Below, piece by piece: positions 1 through 8,845 of a stretch of 64,000 bases of DNA (within the stretch, counting starts at the first letter, position 1; the number at the start of each line of letters is the position of its first letter). Made by a program: the position numbers and the translations under genes. Source of the stretch: Pseudomonas sp. StFLB209 (GTDB lineage: Bacteria > Pseudomonadota > Gammaproteobacteria > Pseudomonadales > Pseudomonadaceae); NCBI RefSeq assembly GCF_000829415.1, contig NZ_AP014637.1:5845001-5909000 (forward strand), written 5' to 3'. The notes below the pieces were generated by a model. The model was not told the origin of the DNA. It was given only the letters and a program-made list of their open reading frames with translations, and made no database searches.

Positions 1-1736
1 GAAAGCCCCAGCGCCAGCAGGTAGATCTGCGGCAACAGGTACAGGGCGTTGGTCACGGCGTGCAGAGTACCCTGGCGGTTGAACGCGAACTTCAGCCAGC
101 GCCAGTCCGGCCACATTTCGGCCGTCGGATACAAGGCCATGAATACTGCCAGCCACAGCATGCCAGGCACGCCCAGCGTCAGAATGCGCGCCCAGCGCCC
201 CGCCGCCCAGGCCCATAACCGCGGGAACAACAGCGGCAGGCTAAAGCGGTTGAACACGATTGCAGCGCCGAACCACAGCAGCATCCCCACGCCCAATCCC
301 TGATTGGCGGCCTGCAACAGTTGCATGTAGACCCGCTTGCCGACTGTTTGCGGCTCACCGAGCAGCGCCAGGATCCCCAGCTTGCCGGTGCCGGGCTCCG
401 GCAGGCCGGTGAGATAGAAGCTCATCACCAGATACACAACAAACAGCACCGCCGTCAGCGGCAGCGACAGGCCCAGCACGGCAGCAGGCCGCAAGCGGTG
501 GCGGGTGGCGACGATGTGCCGGAAGGTCTCGGCACGCTTGTGCAGAAACTCCAGCCCATCCTCCGGATCAATGATGCCTTGCAGCACCGGGGTGGTCTGG
601 TCGATAGGCCGCTGTTGCTCGTTCTCGGCAATCAACTGGCGGGCGATCTTCGAACTGGAGGCCCGGTGGATGGCCTGGATGTCCGTCGTGTCCTGCATCG
701 AGGCCAGCAGTTTCTTGAAATTGCCATTGAGCACGCCGTCGAGGTACATCGGGATCGGCGGCAGCCCCACAAAGCGGCAGGTCCCGGTGCTGCCCTCATG
801 GGACACCTCGGCCTCGGCGGCCGGTACGTGACCGGTCGCGGTGAATAGCCGTGGGTCCGGGTGATCCGCCTGGGCCTGGTCGACGACAAACACTGCCGCG
901 TTGTTGGGGCCATTGACCGACTCGCCAATCACCGGCTCCAGCCAGTCGGCGCTGAGGTTGCGCCAAGCGTAATGGACCTGCAGATCGACATGCACCTCCA
1001 GGCGGTACTCGTGAATCAGTTCACCGGCCCCCTCGCACGGCGCGCAGCGCACCTGGCCCTGGTCGCACGCCGTGCAGCGCACCACGCCACGGGCATTGCA
1101 GTCCGGGCATGGCGTGGTGCGCTGGCCGTGGCATTTGTGGCAGCGATCGGCAGGCAGCAGCCCGCCCTGACAACTGCAACGGTGATTGCCGTACTGGCCG
1201 GTCCCGCCACAGTAACCACAGCGACGCCGCTCGGGCTCATGGCCGGTGCCGGAGCAATAGTGGCAATGCAGATGACAGCCGCCCCGGCAACGAGCGCAAC
1301 GCACTTCGGCATGCCCGGCGCAGGCGCTGCAGTGCACCACGCCGTGGCCGTTGCAGTCAGTGCACTGCTCACGGGTGCAGAAACGCTCGGCATCGACCGT
1401 CAACAGGACTTGGCCTGGCCTGCGGTAGTGGTCGACGTCGTTGCTCAGATGCTGGTAGATCAGCGGCCGGAAATGGCCCGGGTTAGCCAGCAACCGTTCA
1501 CGCCGGGCCTGCAGCACCTGGTCCAGATAATCACGGTTGCAGTGTTCGCCGGTCAGTTGCCGAACCCGCCGCGAGGCCACCTGGCAACTGAGGGTCGAGG
1601 TGACGGTGTAGGTGACATCGGCCCTGTGTGGCCGGACCGCTGCGACCGTGAAAGGGGCCGCTGGCGCGACCCCGAAAGCATCCTGCGCCCTGGCGCGCAG
1701 CGCTGCGGCAATGGCATTGTCCGTGATGACCTGCAT
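1..1736 (-). CDS. DnaJ-type zinc-finger membrane protein, 3' end outside window
   Basis: The reading frame is open from the start at 1736 to the window edge, so the C-terminus is missing. After about 110 residues comes a cysteine-rich block with nine or ten CxxC pairs, many of the DnaJ form CxxCxGxG (for example CGYCGGTG). A soluble stretch follows, then at least four hydrophobic segments near the visible end (for example AVLFVVYLVMSFYL and LYLLPQIYLLALGL). There is no J domain, so this is not a canonical DnaJ. An ATG at 1742 is also in frame, but AAGGA sits 5 bases before the ATG at 1736, which I prefer. A zinc-binding membrane protein is a fair description. Its function is unknown, and the link to chaperone work is only by fold. 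Confidence 0.85.
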   Translation of the reverse strand, partial: MQVITDNAIAAALRARAQDAFGVAPAAPFTVAAVRPHRADVTYTVTSTLSCQVASRRVRQLTGEHCNRDYLDQVLQARRERLLANPGHFRPLIYQHLSNDVDHYRRPGQVLLTVDAERFCTREQCTDCNGHGVVHCSACAGHAEVRCARCRGGCHLHCHYCSGTGHEPERRRCGYCGGTGQYGNHRCSCQGGLLPADRCHKCHGQRTTPCPDCNARGVVRCTACDQGQVRCAPCEGAGELIHEYRLEVHVDLQVHYAWRNLSADWLEPVIGESVNGPNNAAVFVVDQAQADHPDPRLFTATGHVPAAEAEVSHEGSTGTCRFVGLPPIPMYLDGVLNGNFKKLLASMQDTTDIQAIHRASSSKIARQLIAENEQQRPIDQTTPVLQGIIDPEDGLEFLHKRAETFRHIVATRHRLRPAAVLGLSLPLTAVLFVVYLVMSFYLTGLPEPGTGKLGILALLGEPQTVGKRVYMQLLQAANQGLGVGMLLWFGAAIVFNRFSLPLLFPRLWAWAAGRWARILTLGVPGMLWLAVFMALYPTAEMWPDWRWLKFAFNRQGTLHAVTNALYLLPQIYLLALGL

Positions 1737-1854
1737 ATTCATCCTTGATCCCGGTTGACGGCCGCACACCTTCGGTACGCAATCCGGACGCTTTGTCACT
1801 TGGGCGTAGAAAAAATTCCCCGCAAGAGTGCCGACTGCTTCACATAACTGCCGG

Positions 1855-2805
1855 TCAGCCAGGCTTGCGCTCGCTCTGTTCAGCGTTCAGTGCCGCCAGC
1901 GCGACCCGGCCTGCGGCCAGATCCCAGGCACCGGTTCCGACACTCTTGAACACCGCCGGGCGGGTAACGGCTTGCGGGCTGCGCAACGCCGCAGCCAATG
2001 AAATGACGGCTGACCAGTCGACCCCCGCGCGCAGCAAATCACCTGCCTCGACATGCGCCCCTGCCGGCTCATCAACATAGATCGCACTGCCATCGAGCGT
2101 GAGCTTGCCGATTTCGGCCATTTCCGGCTTGAACGCCCCTACGCCAATGACCAACCGGCCAGCGCGGGCCACCTGGTTGTAGATCGGCTCCAGGCTGGTG
2201 GTCAGCGTAATCACGACCTGCACCTGGTCCGGTACATCGGCCGGGCAAGGCTCAAGGTTGGCGCCCTCACTGCAGAAGGCAAGGACCTGCCGGGCGTCAC
2301 GCCCTTTAACCCGGATTCGCGCATCGGGATATACGGCATTGAGGGCTTGAACGTGATAGCGCGCCTGCACGCCGGTGCCGTACAGCAGAATATCGGTGGG
2401 CGGATCAGGCAACAGGGTACGGATCGCCAACAGGCTGACTGCCGCCGTGCGCCGCCCGGTGACCTCCGGGCCGTCGAGCAGGCAGCGGATACGCCCGGTC
2501 GCGGCGTCACACACACTCACCGTGCCATGAATCGACGGCAGTTGCTGCTGCGCGTTATTGGGGTGCACATTAACCAGTTTGTGAATACCGATATCGGCCG
2601 CCGTGGCCGGCATGCTCAGCATCACCCCGCTGCCCATCGGCACCACCAGACGTTCGGGGCTGAGAATCTGACCGGCCTCCAGATGCTGCGCAGCCTGCGC
2701 AATGGCCTGGACCAATGCCGGGAAGGCCAGCAGTTGCGCCGTGCGCTCGCGGTCACAAACGATGACCGCGTTGCCATCGTCAGTTGCAGTTGCCGGGTTG
2801 CTCAT
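1855..2805 (-). CDS. Ornithine cyclodeaminase/mu-crystallin family reductase (delta1-pyrroline-2-carboxylate reductase-like)
   Basis: A 316-residue protein of the ornithine cyclodeaminase/mu-crystallin family. It has an N-terminal substrate region with RLVVPMGSG and HKLVNVHPNN, and a Rossmann dinucleotide site LLYGTGVQA about 140 residues in. In Pseudomonas, members of this family (LhpI type) reduce delta1-pyrroline-2-carboxylate or delta1-piperideine-2-carboxylate during hydroxyproline and D-lysine or D-proline catabolism. Others are alanine or ornithine dehydrogenases, so the substrate is inferred. AGGA lies 5 bases before the ATG at 2805; an upstream in-frame codon at 2829 has no good ribosome site. 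It is followed on the same strand by no close gene; upstream lie a flavin-fold protein and an SDR in the same direction, so the three may be co-transcribed. Confidence 0.85.
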   Translation of the reverse strand: MSNPATATDDGNAVIVCDRERTAQLLAFPALVQAIAQAAQHLEAGQILSPERLVVPMGSGVMLSMPATAADIGIHKLVNVHPNNAQQQLPSIHGTVSVCDAATGRIRCLLDGPEVTGRRTAAVSLLAIRTLLPDPPTDILLYGTGVQARYHVQALNAVYPDARIRVKGRDARQVLAFCSEGANLEPCPADVPDQVQVVITLTTSLEPIYNQVARAGRLVIGVGAFKPEMAEIGKLTLDGSAIYVDEPAGAHVEAGDLLRAGVDWSAVISLAAALRSPQAVTRPAVFKSVGTGAWDLAAGRVALAALNAEQSERKPG

Positions 2806-2856
2806 CGAAATCCTCGTCGTCTGTGCCAATGGGGTGCCGATTACCGAAACCGGCCT

Positions 2857-3417
2857 TCAGGGTGCCAGCCACTCCTTGCGCCAGCCCCGCGCCAGCCGGC
2901 TGAACCGGGCGCGCTGGTGATAGCTGCCGGAAAGATCCAGCCACTCTACCCGGTCCACACTCACCGTCACGATACAGAAATGCTCGTCGCTGTCAGACTC
3001 TGGCTCTTCGCTCCAGGCTTCGGCGGGATCGTCCAGCACCGTGCCCGGCGGGCAAAAACGATTGAACAACTGTTTGCTCTGCGGCTTGAGGGTGTTCCAG
3101 ATTTCGCGTTTGCGTTGCGGGTCAAACTGCACGCTGGCCCGGCCTTCCAGACGCAATTGCACATTGCGCTGGCCGTCGAAGGCCGATAACGCCACGAACG
3201 GATTGCGTAACAGCTCCTGGAATTTGTTCGAGCGGCGATCAATCCAGAACACCAGGGTTGCATTTTGACCGTCGGCTTCACGCAAGATGATGCTGCGCGA
3301 GCGGGGGCAGCCATCCACCCCCAGGGTCGCCAGTTGCAACAGCCGAAACGGCTGAGCACCCGCCTCCATGGGGGTGCTCAGTTCGCCCCAGATGCGATGT
3401 AGCAGGTCATAGAGCAT
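2857..3417 (-). CDS. Pyridoxamine 5'-phosphate oxidase-fold flavoprotein
   Basis: A 186-residue protein of the PNPOx-like split-barrel fold (Alr4036-type FMN-binding domain). The order is typical: an N-terminal helix, PRSRSIILR, then DRRSNKFQEL and the C-terminal DRVEWLDL strand. These flavin-fold proteins bind FMN or F420 and act as oxidases or reductases; the substrate here is unknown. GGAGG lies about 6 bases before the ATG at 3417. The frame stays open upstream to 3453, but without a better start. It sits between the ornithine-cyclodeaminase-type reductase (51 bases downstream) and an SDR (46 bases upstream), all on the minus strand. Confidence 0.85.
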   Translation of the reverse strand: MLYDLLHRIWGELSTPMEAGAQPFRLLQLATLGVDGCPRSRSIILREADGQNATLVFWIDRRSNKFQELLRNPFVALSAFDGQRNVQLRLEGRASVQFDPQRKREIWNTLKPQSKQLFNRFCPPGTVLDDPAEAWSEEPESDSDEHFCIVTVSVDRVEWLDLSGSYHQRARFSRLARGWRKEWLAP

Positions 3418-3463
3418 CCATGGCCTCCACTGCGGGGGGTGGGCAGCCGCCACCCCGAGAAAT

Positions 3464-4168
3464 TCAAATGCTGCGCATCAGCCCGCCATCCACCCGCAGG
3501 CTTTGTGCGGTGATATAGGCTGCACCCTCACTGGCCAGAAATGCAACGGTTGCGGCCACTTCTTCGCTTTTGCCGTAGCGTTGAAGGGGGACAGCGTCAC
3601 GGCGTTCGTCGGTTTGCGGCAGGCTGTCGATCCAGCCCGGCAACACGTTGTTGATGCGAATATTGTCTTTGGCGTAGGTGTCGGCAAACAGCTTGGTGAA
3701 CGCCGCAAGCCCTGCGCGCGCCACCGCCGATGTCGGGAACATCAACGCCGGCTCATCGACCCAGGCCGTGGAGATATTGATGATCGCGCCGTTGTGCTGT
3801 TGCTGCATGATCGGCGTCACTAGGCGAATGGCCCGCACGGCGTTGAGCAGATACACATCGACCCCCTTGTGCCAGTCCTCGTCGCTGATTTCCAGCAGCG
3901 GCGCGCGTGGGCCGTGGCCAGCGCTGTTAACCAGCACATCGATACGCCCCCACTGCTGCATCACCCGATCCACCAGGCGCTGCATGTCGGCGCTGGACTG
4001 GTTGCTGCCGGTCACGCCAACCCCGCCCAGCTCTTGCGCCAGCGCCTCGCCCTTGCCGGACGACGAGAGAATGCCGACCTTGAAACCATCGGCCGCCAGA
4101 CGTCTGGCCGATGCCGCTCCCATACCGCTGCCGCCGGCCATTATGATTGCCACTTTCTGTTCAGTCAT
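3464..4168 (-). CDS. SDR family oxidoreductase with substituted YxxxK motif
   Basis: A 234-residue short-chain dehydrogenase/reductase. The cofactor loop AGGSGMGAA, the NSAG motif and the serine in INISTAW are all present, and the C-terminus RVDGGLMRSI is usual for the family. The catalytic YxxxK is not visible. Counting back from FTKLF, the expected tyrosine is a serine and the lysine an arginine (SAVAR). Such divergent SDRs exist, so this may be a distinct subfamily with changed chemistry or a binding role rather than a dead gene: the frame is intact and the rest is well kept. It is the first gene of the likely minus-strand group 4168 to 1855. Confidence 0.88.
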   Translation of the reverse strand: MTEQKVAIIMAGGSGMGAASARRLAADGFKVGILSSSGKGEALAQELGGVGVTGSNQSSADMQRLVDRVMQQWGRIDVLVNSAGHGPRAPLLEISDEDWHKGVDVYLLNAVRAIRLVTPIMQQQHNGAIINISTAWVDEPALMFPTSAVARAGLAAFTKLFADTYAKDNIRINNVLPGWIDSLPQTDERRDAVPLQRYGKSEEVAATVAFLASEGAAYITAQSLRVDGGLMRSI

Positions 4169-4267
4169 GCTGTCGCTCTCCGGATAGTCATCAAACTCTG
4201 AGCGTCAGCCTAGCACCGCGCCTTGCCGGCAGAGAGTCAGCAGAACACGCACAACCCGATAGTTTAT

Positions 4268-5167
4268 CTACTGCCTTATCGCCCTGGCCTGCTCGCGCAA
4301 CCAGGCCAGTACGGTCAGCAAGGTAGCGGGCTCACGCGCATGGCGCGGCCAGACCAGATAAAAACCAGTGTCCATCGGCAGGCTCTGTTCGAGCACCTGC
4401 ACCAGCCGCCCGGCATCCAGATCATCCTGAATGAACGCCCGGGTCACCAATGCCAGGCCCTGCCCGGCCAGCGCAGCATCCACTGCCAGCGAAGTGCTAT
4501 TGAAGCGCAGGTTCTTCGCCGCGCCTTGCAGCGGCTGGGCAAACACATGGGCAATAAACTGCGGCCACAGGTTATGGCCGTCATGCAGCCACAGGTAACG
4601 CTGCAACTGCGCCAGGTCTGCCGGCTGGCCCAGTTTGTCGAGCAACGCCGGGCTGCCGACCACGATAATGCTCTGTGCCACCAGTAATTCGGTATTGAGC
4701 CCTGGCCCGAACGGTGGGCGTCCGTAACGCACCGCCACATCGACGCCATCAGTGTGAAAGCGCGACAACCGCTCGGTGGCCAGCACCCGCAGGTCGATAT
4801 CCGGATACGCTTCGGTAAACAACGCAATGCGCGGGATCAGCCAGCGCGAAGCAAAGCTCGGTGGCACGCTGACGGTGAGGTGGGCGGTGTCCGGGCGCAG
4901 CGCGTGCGTGGCTTCGACAATCAGTTCCAGGGCGCGGCGAATACTGGCGCCATAGCGCAGTCCGCCATCGGTCAACGCCAGGCCACGCGGCAACCGGTCG
5001 AACAGTTTCACACCCAGGCTGGTTTCCAGACCACGAATCTGCTGCGCCACCGCCGCCTGGGTTACCCCCAGCTCATCGGCGGCCAGACGAAAATTCAAGT
5101 GCCGCGCCGCCACTTCGAAGGCACGCAGGGCATTGAGCGATGGTAGCGAGGACAAAGCATCCGACAT
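4268..5167 (-). CDS. LysR-type regulator, GcvA-like
   Basis: A 299-residue LysR protein. The N-terminal winged helix-turn-helix (SLNALRAFEVAARHLNF, then GVTQAAVAQQIRGLE) resembles GcvA and AmpR-type regulators. The effector domain begins near residue 90 (HLTVSVPPSFASRWLIPR). It is not divergent from an obvious target on the left: the SDR group lies downstream on the same strand 99 bases away. On the right it faces the promoter region of the first rsmX-like sRNA. Its target is therefore unclear; the SDR/flavoprotein group is the simplest guess. Confidence 0.92.
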   Translation of the reverse strand: MSDALSSLPSLNALRAFEVAARHLNFRLAADELGVTQAAVAQQIRGLETSLGVKLFDRLPRGLALTDGGLRYGASIRRALELIVEATHALRPDTAHLTVSVPPSFASRWLIPRIALFTEAYPDIDLRVLATERLSRFHTDGVDVAVRYGRPPFGPGLNTELLVAQSIIVVGSPALLDKLGQPADLAQLQRYLWLHDGHNLWPQFIAHVFAQPLQGAAKNLRFNSTSLAVDAALAGQGLALVTRAFIQDDLDAGRLVQVLEQSLPMDTGFYLVWPRHAREPATLLTVLAWLREQARAIRQ

Positions 5168-5251
5168 GGTAGAAAAACGTTCTGCAGGGCGACTGCTGAC
5201 ACGCTACCACAACAGCCCGCCAGCGGAGTCTCTGGCCTTTGATTACATCCG

Positions 5252-5269
5252 TGTAGCCAAAGGCTTACA
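5252..5269 (+). promoter_or_regulatory. GacA-box upstream activating sequence of first rsmX copy
   Basis: TGTAGCCAAAGGCTTACA is an imperfect palindrome matching the GacA-controlled upstream element TGTAAG-N6-CTTACA known from rsmX, rsmY and rsmZ promoters. Its centre lies about 65 bases before the inferred transcription start. A TATATT -10 element is at 5314-5319. The second rsmX copy has the same element at exactly the same distance from its own TATATT. Confidence 0.82.
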
Positions 5270-5324
5270 CGCGCTGGCGAATAATTGCTATTTGCCTGCC
5301 AGCGTGATGAGCCTATATTTGGAT

Positions 5325-5440
5325 CCAACCACTGGCGAACAGGATGCTCGCCAGGATCAGGGAGGATCGACCGTGAAAGGATACTGCCGACAGGGAGTTG
5401 GAATGGTCTGGGACAAAAAACCCGCTTCGGCGGGTTTTTT
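5325..5440 (+). ncRNA. rsmX: RsmX-like regulatory sRNA, copy 1
   Basis: An RNA of about 116 nt, inferred from TATATT at 5314-5319 to the terminator AAACCCGC-TTCG-GCGGGTTT at 5417-5438 with its T-run. From 5321 there are nine GGA motifs. One is displayed in the loop of a hairpin: CTGGCGA (5332-5338) pairs with TCGCCAG (5348-5354) around ACAGGATGC. GGA loops are the binding sites for RsmA/RsmE (CsrA-family) proteins. With the GacA box upstream, this fits the RsmX class, which titrates Rsm proteins and so relieves repression of secondary-metabolite, exoenzyme and biofilm genes. Assignment to RsmX rather than RsmY or RsmZ rests on size, motif spacing and the duplicate copy. The exact 5' end is approximate. 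Confidence 0.85.
5415..5440 (+). terminator. Rho-independent terminator of rsmX copy 1
   Basis: A GC-rich stem with a UUCG-type loop, ACCCGC-TTCG-GCGGGT, followed by six T and then ATT. The identical terminator ends the second copy at 9935-9960. Confidence 0.92.
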
Positions 5441-5613
5441 ATTGCCCGCAGAAAAGTGCCTGAAACAATCTGGCACTCCACCGCCATCGTTAATTATTCC
5501 ACCTGACGCAATAAAGAACTGCCCACAACGCCTATTCCGCTAAAAACCCCGGTATTCCACACTGACCACACGGCTCGGGACTCTCCCCGCCCCGCTCACT
5601 CAGGAACCGGACC

Positions 5614-6231
5614 ATGAAAATCTATCACCACCCGCTGTCAGGCCATGCGCACCGCGCCGTATTGTTCGCCGCGCTGCTGGGCGTGCCCCACGAACTGGTC
5701 GAGGTCGATATCAAGGCTGGCGGCCTGCAGCATCCCGACTTCCTCGCCTTGAACCCGTTCGGCCAGATCCCGGTGCTGGTGGATGGCGAACGGGTGATTG
5801 CCGACTCCAATGCCATTCTGGTTTATCTCGCCAAGAAGGCCGGGCGCAGCGACTGGCTGCCGGAAGATGCGCTGGGCGCGGCGCGGGTGCAGCGCTGGCT
5901 GTCGGTGGCCGCCGGCGAGCTGGCCTACGGACCCTGTGCAGCGCGGCTGATCACGGTGTTTGGCGCCGCCTTCAATACCGAAGAGGTCATCAACCGCGCC
6001 CATGTGTTGCTCAAGCGCCTGGAACAGCATCTGGCGACCCGCGACTGGCTGGCCGCCGAGCATCCGACCATTGCTGACGTTGCGATCTACAGTTATCTGG
6101 CCGGCGCACCGGAAGGCAACGTCGACCTGTCGGGCTACCCCGCCGTTGGTCGTCTGTTGCAGCGTATCGAAGCGTTGCCGGGCTTCGTGCCATTCACGCA
6201 AAGCCCGATCGGGCTGCGCGCCAACGTTTGA
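5614..6231 (+). CDS. Glutathione S-transferase family protein
   Basis: A 205-residue GST. The N-terminal thioredoxin fold begins [14 protein letters not shown] and contains [10 protein letters not shown] and [12 protein letters not shown], which are the cis-proline and glutathione gamma-glutamyl-binding motifs. A helical C-terminal domain follows ([19 protein letters not shown]). AGGAACCGG precedes the ATG. It is the first gene of a four-gene cassette with a three-domain oxidoreductase, an NTF2-like protein and a LysR gene, which suggests detoxification or modification of an electrophile. The substrate is unknown. Confidence 0.93.
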   Translation: MKIYHHPLSGHAHRAVLFAALLGVPHELVEVDIKAGGLQHPDFLALNPFGQIPVLVDGERVIADSNAILVYLAKKAGRSDWLPEDALGAARVQRWLSVAAGELAYGPCAARLITVFGAAFNTEEVINRAHVLLKRLEQHLATRDWLAAEHPTIADVAIYSYLAGAPEGNVDLSGYPAVGRLLQRIEALPGFVPFTQSPIGLRANV

Positions 6232-6263
6232 CCCTGCCTGCTGCGCCTATCGGAGACGCGATC

Positions 6264-8315
6264 ATGACCACCACACCCACCTTGCCGACCTGGCACGCGG
6301 GCGAAAAACTCATCCAGCAGCAGCTGGGTGTCGCTGAACGCATGGAAGAAGTGGGACGTCGTGTGGTGCGCGACTTCATGCCGGACCAGCATCGCGCCTT
6401 CTATGCGCAGTTGCCCTTCGTGGTGCTGGGCAGCGTGGATGCTCAGGGCAATGCCTGGGCCACGATGCTGGAAGGTCAGCCGGGCTTCATGGGCTCACCG
6501 TCCGCCAGCACACTGAACATCGCCGCACAACCCGCCGCCGCCGACCCGGCCGGCCAGGGCATGACCGACGGCGCAGCGGTGGGCCTGCTGGGCATTGAGC
6601 TGCACACGCGGCGGCGCAACCGGCTCAATGGCGTGCTCGGCACCACTGCTGCCGGCTTTCAACTGACGGTCGGCCAGAGCTTTGGTAACTGCCCGCGCTA
6701 CATCCAGCTGCGCGATTTCAGCTTTGACCGTGATCCGGCAGCCGCCGATAGCGCTCAGGCCCAGCGGCTGACCGAACTGGACGTGGCGGCGCGCGCATTG
6801 ATCGAGAATGCCGATACTTTTTTTGTCGCCTCCTACGCCGACCAGGACGGTCAACGCCAGGTCGATGTCTCGCACCGGGGTGGCAAGCCAGGCTTCGTGC
6901 ACCTGGACGCTGACGGGAAGCTGACCATCCCGGACTTCAACGGCAACCTGTTTTTCTCCACCCTCGGTAACCTGTTGCTCAACCGCCAGGCCGGGCTGTT
7001 GTTCGTCGACTTTGCCAGCGGTGATGTGTTGCAAATGACCGGCGAGGCCGAGGTGATCTTCGACTCACCCCGGATTGCGGCCTTTCAGGGCGCCGAGCGG
7101 TTATGGACCTTTCGCCCCCGGCAGATCGTGCGCAGGGCCGCGGGCCTGGCGCTGCGCTGGAGGTTGCAGGATGACGCCTGGGCTGAGAGTTCGTTGCTGA
7201 CCGGCGATTGGCAACAGACCGAACAACGCCTGCGCGCCGCCGAATACGCGACCCGCTGGCGAGCGCTGCGGGTGACGCGGGTGACTGACGAGAGCGCGTC
7301 GATCCGCTCGTTCGAGTTGCAACCGCTGGACGGTGGCGGGCTGTTGCCGCACCTGGCCGGCCAGTACCTGCCGATCCGGGTGCAGATACCGGGCACTGAC
7401 GCACCGTTGATCCGCACCTATACCCTGTCGGTCGCGCCGTCGGACGGCCATTATCGGATCAGCGTCAAGCGCGATGGCCGGGTGTCGGGCTACCTGCATG
7501 ATCATCTGCGCGAGGGCGACACCCTTGAAGCCCGCGCACCGGCTGGCGACTTCACGCTTGATCCAGCCAGCGAACAACCGCTGGTGCTGCTGGCCGCCGG
7601 GGTCGGTATCACGCCGATGCTGGCCATGCTCCGCCACCTGGTCTATGACGGGCTGCGTCGCCAGCGATTGCGCCCGGTCACGCTGCTCTATGCGGCGCGC
7701 AGCAAACACGATCGCGCCTTTGACCGCGAGCTGGCCGAATTGACCCACGCCGCGAAAGGCTCGGTAAAGCTGATCCGGGTGCTGAGCGATACCGGTGCTG
7801 CCCAAGCCGGCATCGACTATGAAGCCTATGGACGCATCGACATGGCGCTGCTCAGCCAGGTGTTGCCGTTCGGCGATTACCAGTTCTACCTGTGCGGCCC
7901 TGCCGGCTTTAGCCAGGCGCTGTATGACGGGCTGCGCGGCTATGGCATCGAGGATGAGCGCATCCATGCCGAAGCGTTCGGCCCCGGCTCGCTGCAGCGC
8001 AGCACACAGCAGTCTGCCAACGTCCCTGCCCGGCTGCCGCCTGCAACCACGTCGGTCAAGGTGATGTTCATGAACTCACAAAAAGAAGCGCGCTGGCAGC
8101 CCGACTCCGGGACCTTGCTGGAGTTGGCCGAGGCACGTGGCCTGGCACCCGAGTTCAGTTGCCGTGAGGGGCATTGCGGGACCTGCCGCACCCGTGTGCT
8201 CAAGGGTGATGTCACGTACCTCAAGGAGCCTCAAGCAACACTCAAGGACGATGAAGTGCTGATCTGCTGTGCGGTTCCGGCAGATCAACACACCCCAATC
8301 CAGCTTGCGCTATGA
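6264..8315 (+). CDS. PNPOx-like / ferredoxin reductase / 2Fe-2S ferredoxin fusion oxidoreductase
   Basis: A 683-residue protein with three modules. Residues about 20-300 are a PNPOx-like FMN-fold domain ([10 protein letters not shown]). Residues about 330-570 are a ferredoxin-NADP reductase unit with the FAD motif RTYTLS and the nucleotide-binding GVGITPML. The C-terminus is a plant-type 2Fe-2S ferredoxin with CREGHCGTC and LICC (cysteines near 633, 638, 641 and 668/669). Electrons probably pass from NAD(P)H through FAD to the iron-sulfur cluster and then to or from the N-terminal flavin site. GGAG lies 8 bases before the ATG at 6264; a TTG at 6228 would overlap the GST gene and has no ribosome site. 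The acceptor substrate is unknown. Confidence 0.9.
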   Translation: MTTTPTLPTWHAGEKLIQQQLGVAERMEEVGRRVVRDFMPDQHRAFYAQLPFVVLGSVDAQGNAWATMLEGQPGFMGSPSASTLNIAAQPAAADPAGQGMTDGAAVGLLGIELHTRRRNRLNGVLGTTAAGFQLTVGQSFGNCPRYIQLRDFSFDRDPAAADSAQAQRLTELDVAARALIENADTFFVASYADQDGQRQVDVSHRGGKPGFVHLDADGKLTIPDFNGNLFFSTLGNLLLNRQAGLLFVDFASGDVLQMTGEAEVIFDSPRIAAFQGAERLWTFRPRQIVRRAAGLALRWRLQDDAWAESSLLTGDWQQTEQRLRAAEYATRWRALRVTRVTDESASIRSFELQPLDGGGLLPHLAGQYLPIRVQIPGTDAPLIRTYTLSVAPSDGHYRISVKRDGRVSGYLHDHLREGDTLEARAPAGDFTLDPASEQPLVLLAAGVGITPMLAMLRHLVYDGLRRQRLRPVTLLYAARSKHDRAFDRELAELTHAAKGSVKLIRVLSDTGAAQAGIDYEAYGRIDMALLSQVLPFGDYQFYLCGPAGFSQALYDGLRGYGIEDERIHAEAFGPGSLQRSTQQSANVPARLPPATTSVKVMFMNSQKEARWQPDSGTLLELAEARGLAPEFSCREGHCGTCRTRVLKGDVTYLKEPQATLKDDEVLICCAVPADQHTPIQLAL

Positions 8316-8343
8316 CCTGTTCCATCCCATCAGGAGTTCAACC

Positions 8344-8808
8344 ATGTCCCGTCCACCGCTGCCACCGTTCAACGAACAGACCGCCATCGAGAAAGTCCGC
8401 CTGGCCGAAGATGGCTGGAACAGCCGCGACGCCGCCAAGGTCGCGCAGGCCTATACCCTCGACACCCGCTGGCGCAACCGCGTCGAGTTCGTCAGCAACC
8501 GCAGCGACGCCGAAGCCTTTCTGACCCGCAAGTGGAATCGCGAGCTGGAGTACCGGCTGATCAAGGAACTCTGGGCCTTCAGCGGCAACCGCATCGCGGT
8601 GCGCTATGCCTATGAGTACCGCGACGACAGCGGCCAATGGTTCCGCGCCTACGGCAACGAAAACTGGGAATTTGCCGAAGACGGTCTGATGCGCGAGCGC
8701 CATGCGAGCATCAACGAACAACCGATCAGCGAAGCCGAACGCAAATTCCGCTGGCCACTGGGACGCCGCCCGGACGATCATCAAGGTTTGAGCAGCTTTG
8801 GTTTCTGA
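8344..8808 (+). CDS. DUF1348 family NTF2-like protein
   Basis: A 154-residue protein of the SnoaL/NTF2-like fold, DUF1348 type. It is recognised by [14 protein letters not shown], the WRNR motif, then [11 protein letters not shown] and [12 protein letters not shown]. Members are small cone-shaped barrels found beside oxidoreductases; no reaction is established for this group. AGGAG lies 7 bases before the ATG at 8344; earlier in-frame starts fall inside the preceding gene. It lies 28 bases after the oxidoreductase and is probably co-transcribed. Confidence 0.9.
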   Translation: MSRPPLPPFNEQTAIEKVRLAEDGWNSRDAAKVAQAYTLDTRWRNRVEFVSNRSDAEAFLTRKWNRELEYRLIKELWAFSGNRIAVRYAYEYRDDSGQWFRAYGNENWEFAEDGLMRERHASINEQPISEAERKFRWPLGRRPDDHQGLSSFGF

Positions 8809-8845
8809 GCCTGCTCGCCTCCCTGAGCTGCGATAAGGAAGACCG

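Noticed and set aside
861..1748. Long plus-strand frame opposite the DnaJ-type gene
   Set aside because: The minus strand carries a recognisable cysteine-rich and membrane protein; the plus frame has no family likeness and is an antisense shadow.
2053..3189. A 378-codon plus-strand frame
   Set aside because: It lies over two recognised minus-strand genes and has a composition rich in His, Arg and Gln, as expected for an antisense shadow.
5133..5543. Possible small protein across the first rsmX copy
   Set aside because: The frame runs through the promoter and terminator of the sRNA and is not conserved in the second copy.
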